Below are positions 15,276 to 18,674 of a DNA stretch of 18,674 nt, piece after piece; positions within the stretch are counted from its first letter, which is position 1, and the number at the start of each line of letters is the position of its first letter. A program made the position numbers and the translations under genes. The stretch is from NCBI GenBank assembly GCA_963593765.1, contig CAVBBU010000032.1, positions 1 to 18,674 on the forward strand. The letters run 5' to 3'. The DNA is from CAVBBU01 sp963593765. GTDB taxonomy: Bacteria > Bacillota > Clostridia > Lachnospirales > Lachnospiraceae. The notes beneath the pieces are model-generated. The model made no database searches, was not told the DNA's origin, and saw nothing but the letters and a program-made list of their open reading frames with translations.

Positions 15276-15335
15276 ATCTGAAAGCTACTTGTGATATTTA
15301 TAACAATCTGAAAACTACTTGCAACATTTATATAT
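15276..15335 (+). repeat. Two tandem 30-bp near-identical repeats
   Basis: Copy 1 (15276-15305) and copy 2 (15306-15335) both begin ATCTGAAA, share CTACTTG and end in an ATTTATA-type segment, with about five mismatches. Copy 2 runs into the TA tract and carries the putative -35 (TTGCAA) of the surface-protein promoter. They look like one local duplication. Confidence 0.8.
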
Positions 15336-15348
15336 ATATATATATAAT
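15319..15348 (+). promoter_or_regulatory. Putative promoter with (TA)9 spacer upstream of the surface-protein gene
   Basis: TTGCAA (15319-15324) and TATAAT (15343-15348) are separated by 18 bp. The spacer is largely an uninterrupted (TA)9 tract (15329-15346) that runs into the -10. Transcription would begin near 15355, giving a leader of about 113 nt. The tract is certain; its promoter role is inferred, and -10 placement inside an alternating tract is ambiguous. Confidence 0.55.
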
Positions 15349-15369
15349 AGATTTAGGTCTATTAAACTT

Positions 15370-15426
15370 CAGCTCCTGGAGGGCTCTTACGGGTAATTTT
15401 TATCCGCTAGAGTTTGACAGGAGCTG
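15370..15426 (+). promoter_or_regulatory. 57-nt nearly fully paired hairpin in the surface-protein leader
   Basis: CAGCTCCTG (15370-15378) pairs perfectly with CAGGAGCTG (15418-15426). GA opposite GA (tandem sheared-type mismatch) follows. Then come a 7-bp stem 15381-15387/15409-15415 with three G-U pairs, a 2x2 loop, a 7-bp stem CGGGTAA/TTATCCG (one G-U) and a TTT loop. No T-run follows, so it is not an intrinsic terminator. It matches no riboswitch class that I recognise. It could be an RNA regulator, an mRNA-stabilising hairpin or a DNA-level site. Confidence 0.6.
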
Positions 15427-15467
15427 TTGGGTTAATTAGATAATTAATCTAAAGGATGGGAGTGTAT

Positions 15468-18110
15468 ATGAAAAAGAATTATTTTAGCAGATTGTTGCAT
15501 TACAAGAGTATTATAGCAATCACGGCAGCAGTGGCGATGGTAGCTACACCGATAGTTTCCTACTCAGCTGTAGGCAGCAGTACAGAAAAGGTGATCGCCA
15601 AGGAAGAGTCAGCGACAGAGCAGAAGGCTACTCCGACAGATGCAAAGGGAGATGCAAGTGATACGGAGCTAGATGCAGACGGTGAAGTAGTTAATGATAG
15701 AACATCAGAAGACTCATCAGATAAGACAGAGGGAACAAATACAGATAGTGTTAATGCAGATGAGAGCCTAGATGCTTCTAAAGCATCAGAGACAGATGTA
15801 GAAAAACAAAAGCTTGCAGTAGAGGATGCAATTAAAAAGCTTAAGGAATATGAGACAAAGCTTAATGAGGGTACGCTTACTGATGAGGAGCTGAGTGATA
15901 TAGAGACAATCCTTAATGGGATAGCTGATTTTGACTTTGTAGAGCTTGAGATTTCAGAGGAGGATAATGCGTTTTTAGAGAGCTTTGCAAAGGCGTTAGA
16001 TGAATATACACCAGAGGGTGCAGAAGATGCAACTGAATTAGACTCCGTAAATCTTGATATAAATGAATGGGGCTCAGTAAGGCTTGACGAATACTACATT
16101 ACTGGTACTATAAACAAAAACAATATAAGTGTAGACTCTCCGGATGTAATTAGAATAGATGTTAATGAGTATGATACCACTGGTATTAGTTTTCAAACTC
16201 TAAGTAAAGGAAGTGCTACTATTACCTTTGAGCTAAATGATAGTGCGGATACCAAAAAATATACTTACAAGGTAAACGTATCAGATATAATTTATACAGA
16301 TTCATTGTCGCTGGCATCTGGAGGAGGGTCACGAACTTTCAATAATGTTAGTGGAACTGATTTCAATAAAGCTACCAGTTTGACAGAAAAAGAAGAATCG
16401 GGACTTCTTAGTAATTACTGTATAGGAGACGATAAATACAGCAGCGACAACAAAGTCATCACTATAACATCATCCTCTGATGAGACTAAGACTGGTAGAA
16501 CCAGATTTATAGTTGAAAACGATGAAAAAAAATATTCGTTCGATGTTAATGTCATTAAGTGCGATACGCATGAACTCGTAAAAATGCACTACTATGATGA
16601 GCCGCTTACACTAGACGTAAGCTATTTTAAAAATCCTGACAAAATTTATTTTTGGGGTCAGACTGAGAGCCATAACGTAGTGCCAAATACATATTATAAT
16701 ATGGAAGAAGAGGGTAAAGTTAGTGTTGTAATAAATAAAAACAGTAAAATTATTTTTGACGAAACAAAGCAGGACGTGTATTATTTACTTGGGACTGTCA
16801 CAAATACGGGTGAGACGCAAGGTTGTGTTGTGCCTGTATGTGTAGTCTGTGATTACACATCTACCAGCAGTGTTAAACTGACTGCAGGAGACACACTAGA
16901 GCTTACCGGAGACTATACGATAGATGGTGATGGCACTAAATTTAACCTATCCTCAATGACGGAGCATATTAACCAAAGCGATACAAATACTAATGATGAT
17001 GTTGACGTAGATATAGATGAAGAAGATGGAAAATATGTGCTTAGTGTTGATGATGATTCAGTCGGCAGCACGACGTATTGTGCTTATTTTGGGGATGATA
17101 AAAATAATAAGGTTTATTGCATTAAATTTAACTTGGAGGTTGAGGCAAATAAAAATCTAATACCAGGACTTGTATGGTATGACACTACTGAAAAATCGGT
17201 TTGGTGGGATGCTCGTGAGGGCGACGATGAAATTAAGGATAAGGTTGAAACTAAGACATTCTCAACTGCAGCAGGAACGGATATAAAGATACTTCTTGCC
17301 CTTGATGAGGATTCGGATAGTACCTTTGACGATACGGAGAAGGTAACTGTTAAATATATCTTCTCTGGTGGAAGCACAGAGGAAAAGACGGTTGAAATAA
17401 ATAAAGAAGACTTTGTAATAAGCTCTGTAACACCTCCGGACAAAACCAAGGGATATGATTGTGTTATCACTACGAGTGAATCATCATCTGGCAAGCCTGT
17501 ACTTGTAGTAACCTGCACAGAGCAGGGCGGCAGCGGCGATAATGATGATGACAACGATGATGATGATAACAACAGCTCTAGCAGCTCAGGCTCATCATCT
17601 GGAGGAAGCAATACAGGCTGGATAAAGGACTCTAAGGGCTGGAAGTACAGAGGCTCTGATGGCATACTAGCTAAGGGAACTACAGTAACAGATGCAGATG
17701 GCGAAAGGATAGAGAAGGTTCTTTGGCAGCATGCAGGAAATGGATACTATGCATTTGGCTCTGACGGATATCTGCTTACAGGCTGGATATACGATAAGCT
17801 AGAGGATAAGTGGTATTACTGTGATGAAAACAGTGGTAAGAGATATGGCTGGTTCTATGAGGCACAGGATGGCTACTGGTATTATCTGCTGCCAAGCACA
17901 GGAGAGGCACTGACAGGCTGGCAAAGCATTAATGGTAAGAATTATTACTTTGCAGCCGCACCAACTGCTCCAACATATAGCTTTGATTCATCGACAGGCG
18001 TTTGGATATACAGCAATATCAATGGCAATCGTCCATTCGGTTCTATGTATGCAAATACTGTAACGCCGGATAATTTTGCAGTAGATGCAAGCGGTGCGTG
18101 GGTTAAATAA
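15468..18110 (+). CDS. Secreted surface protein with Ig-like repeats and C-terminal choline-binding-type module
   Basis: This protein of about 880 aa starts with a signal peptide (MKKNYFSRLLHYKSIIAI, cleavage probably near SYSA). A low-complexity acidic, Ser/Thr-rich region (about 35-110) and a helical stretch (about 110-185) follow. The middle (about 190-680) looks like successive beta-rich Ig-like units, for example ISFQTLSKGSATITFEL and KLTAGDTLELTGDY. An Asp/Asn then Ser/Gly linker (about 686-716) leads to a Trp/Tyr/Gly-rich module with GWIKDSKGWKYRGSDG, LTGWIYDKLEDKWYYCDENSG and TGWQSINGKNYYF, as in CW_binding_1/choline-binding repeats that attach proteins to wall polymers. The longest frame begins at 15456, but AAAGGATGGGAG is best spaced for ATG 15468. 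No enzymatic domain was recognised; an adhesin or scaffold role is a guess. The middle uses somewhat more CGN arginine and TCG codons than the ends. Confidence 0.82.
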   Translation: MKKNYFSRLLHYKSIIAITAAVAMVATPIVSYSAVGSSTEKVIAKEESATEQKATPTDAKGDASDTELDADGEVVNDRTSEDSSDKTEGTNTDSVNADESLDASKASETDVEKQKLAVEDAIKKLKEYETKLNEGTLTDEELSDIETILNGIADFDFVELEISEEDNAFLESFAKALDEYTPEGAEDATELDSVNLDINEWGSVRLDEYYITGTINKNNISVDSPDVIRIDVNEYDTTGISFQTLSKGSATITFELNDSADTKKYTYKVNVSDIIYTDSLSLASGGGSRTFNNVSGTDFNKATSLTEKEESGLLSNYCIGDDKYSSDNKVITITSSSDETKTGRTRFIVENDEKKYSFDVNVIKCDTHELVKMHYYDEPLTLDVSYFKNPDKIYFWGQTESHNVVPNTYYNMEEEGKVSVVINKNSKIIFDETKQDVYYLLGTVTNTGETQGCVVPVCVVCDYTSTSSVKLTAGDTLELTGDYTIDGDGTKFNLSSMTEHINQSDTNTNDDVDVDIDEEDGKYVLSVDDDSVGSTTYCAYFGDDKNNKVYCIKFNLEVEANKNLIPGLVWYDTTEKSVWWDAREGDDEIKDKVETKTFSTAAGTDIKILLALDEDSDSTFDDTEKVTVKYIFSGGSTEEKTVEINKEDFVISSVTPPDKTKGYDCVITTSESSSGKPVLVVTCTEQGGSGDNDDDNDDDDNNSSSSSGSSSGGSNTGWIKDSKGWKYRGSDGILAKGTTVTDADGERIEKVLWQHAGNGYYAFGSDGYLLTGWIYDKLEDKWYYCDENSGKRYGWFYEAQDGYWYYLLPSTGEALTGWQSINGKNYYFAAAPTAPTYSFDSSTGVWIYSNINGNRPFGSMYANTVTPDNFAVDASGAWVK

Positions 18111-18322
18111 ATTCTATTTTTTAAGACTTGTATAATAAAACTCGTATTTAAATGTTTAAGCTTACGAATTAGAGATATACGACTGTTTATAAAATGTATT
18201 TATAATATAAATTTCAAAGATCTAGTGGAGTTAAATCTGCTAGATCTTTTGCTTAACATACGCCCTTCTCACAGCACATACGTATAATGCAGGTACGTTC
18301 GCACTATGTAATATAATAATGG
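18111..18322. other. AT-rich gene-free stretch after the surface-protein gene
   Basis: No supported coding sequence was found. It holds the likely terminator at 18216-18250, several TATAAT-like words (for example 18201-18206) without a convincing -35, and a weak ACGTA/TACGT inverted repeat (18280-18298). Otherwise nothing is recognisable. Confidence 0.6.
18216..18250 (+). terminator. Likely terminator of the surface-protein gene
   Basis: AAAGATCTAG (18216-18225) and CTAGATCTTT (18240-18249) form a perfect 10-bp stem with a 14-nt loop, followed by TGCTT. It lies about 105 nt after the stop. The stem is AT-rich and the T-tract short, so efficiency is uncertain. Confidence 0.55.
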
Positions 18323-18670
18323 CCTGCATATATGTGCCAAGACTCAGGTTGTTTTGCTCCCCATTTTTTACTTCATAGGAAATTACGTCCTATGAAGTAA
18401 AAACGCTCCGCTATGGATGCACACTCGGTGCAGTGGAAGATGGTTGCTAAAGCAACCGCACCTCGGTGCGAGAATGTGCCAAGGCACATTCTATTAAATC
18501 TTCGTTTTCTTCATAAGCAATCGAAAATATCCCAAACTTGTGCCCCTTTTGATTGACGAGCGTTGCTCGTCTTAGGGGCACTTCAACAGTGGGATATTTT
18601 CGATAATCAGAAAACTCACATTTATTAAAATGGTGTCGCAAAACAAATTCGCCTTGGACATATATGCAGG
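18323..18670. mobile_element. MITE-like nested palindromic element with imperfect terminal inverted repeats
   Basis: CCTGCATATATGTGCCAAG (18323-18341) is inverted at 18653-18670 with a single-base indel. The similarity continues inward as TTGTTTTGC (18349-18357 / 18638-18646) and CCATTTT (18361-18367 / 18627-18633), giving terminal repeats of about 45 bp. The interior is packed with hairpins: a 16-bp stem 18365-18380/18388-18403, small stems at 18418-18432, 18442-18457, 18458-18469 and 18471-18492, and a large compound hairpin 18520-18604. No transposase is encoded. The window ends 4 nt later, so the true right edge and any target-site duplication cannot be judged. The alternative is a long structured RNA. 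Confidence 0.55.
18504..18615. repeat. Large compound hairpin inside the palindromic element
   Basis: Nested perfect arms share one centre: GTTTTCT/AGAAAAC (18504-18510/18609-18615), a 15-bp stem ATCGAAAATATCCCA (18520-18534) with its complement 18590-18604, GTGCCCCT/AGGGGCAC (18540-18547/18574-18581), and an apical GACGAGC-GTT-GCTCGTC hairpin (18555-18571). The nesting is directly visible; function is unknown. Confidence 0.85.
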
Positions 18671-18674
18671 TTTT

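Noticed and set aside
15276..15335. Two direct 30-bp repeats resembling a minimal CRISPR array.
   Set aside because: The copies are directly adjacent with no spacer, the sequence is AT-rich with mismatches, and there are no cas genes.
15361..15432. Integron attC-like site: a folded hairpin flanked by ATTAAAC and GTTGGGT (GTTRRRY-like).
   Set aside because: The left box breaks the RYYYAAC consensus, the stem is almost without the extrahelical bases typical of attC, only one copy exists and no integrase or cassette array is present.
15251..15439. Open frame of 62 codons overlapping the end of the NSS gene.
   Set aside because: It translates the tandem repeat and TA tract (runs of Ile-Tyr), covers the promoter and hairpin, and has no ribosome binding site.
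15355..15467. Cyclic di-GMP, ykkC/guanidine or THF riboswitch in the surface-protein leader.
   Set aside because: The conserved core sequences of these classes as I know them are not present; only a simple rod-like hairpin is seen.
18447..18641. Minus-strand frame of 64 codons inside the palindromic element.
   Set aside because: It runs across the compound hairpin and several small hairpins, has no clear ribosome binding site and no recognisable domain. It could be reconsidered if found conserved as protein.

Overview
The window looks like a chromosomal segment of a low-GC anaerobic Clostridia bacterium, probably Lachnospiraceae-like. That inference rests on very frequent ATA (Ile) and AGA (Arg) codons, strong GGAGG-type ribosome binding sites, two rubrerythrins under a PerR-type regulator, and a choline-binding-type surface protein. 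No rRNA or tRNA gene is present to confirm the taxonomy.

Layout. (1) Positions 76-1709, minus strand: a peroxide-defence block with a PerR-like Fur-family regulator, a reverse-order rubrerythrin (rubredoxin domain first) and a classical rubrerythrin. PerR-box-like palindromes lie in the leaders of both perR and rbr. (2) 1888-7828, plus strand: a tight six-gene unit, likely one operon, encoding an S1-domain protein, M18 aminopeptidase, trigger-factor-like FKBP lipoprotein, HAD phosphatase, serine acetyltransferase, and a TtcA-type PP-loop enzyme fused to a GIY-YIG domain. (3) 7877-8557, minus: a hemolysin III/TrhA membrane protein, separated from the operon by a shared convergent hairpin terminator. 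(4) 8648-9367, plus: an RluA-type pseudouridine synthase. (5) 9406-15261, plus: a near-consensus sigma-A promoter drives an XRE-cupin regulator, potABCD (spermidine/putrescine ABC importer) and, closely spaced, an NSS-family Na+-dependent transporter. (6) 15262-18110: an unusual leader followed by a secreted surface protein with a choline-binding-like C-terminus. (7) 18111-18674: a non-coding region with a likely terminator and a strongly palindromic element of about 350 bp.

The most interesting parts are non-coding. The promoter of the surface protein carries a (TA)9 tract in its -35/-10 spacer, a layout compatible with phase variation, followed by a 57-nt, almost fully paired leader hairpin. 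The far right end holds a nested palindrome with imperfect terminal inverted repeats of about 45 bp. It looks like a MITE or another structured repeat and is cut close to the window edge. Among the proteins, the TtcA/GIY-YIG fusion is the oddest architecture. Five starts were moved downstream of the longest reading frame (S1 protein, RluA, XRE-cupin, PotD, surface protein) because the ribosome binding site fits only the internal ATG.
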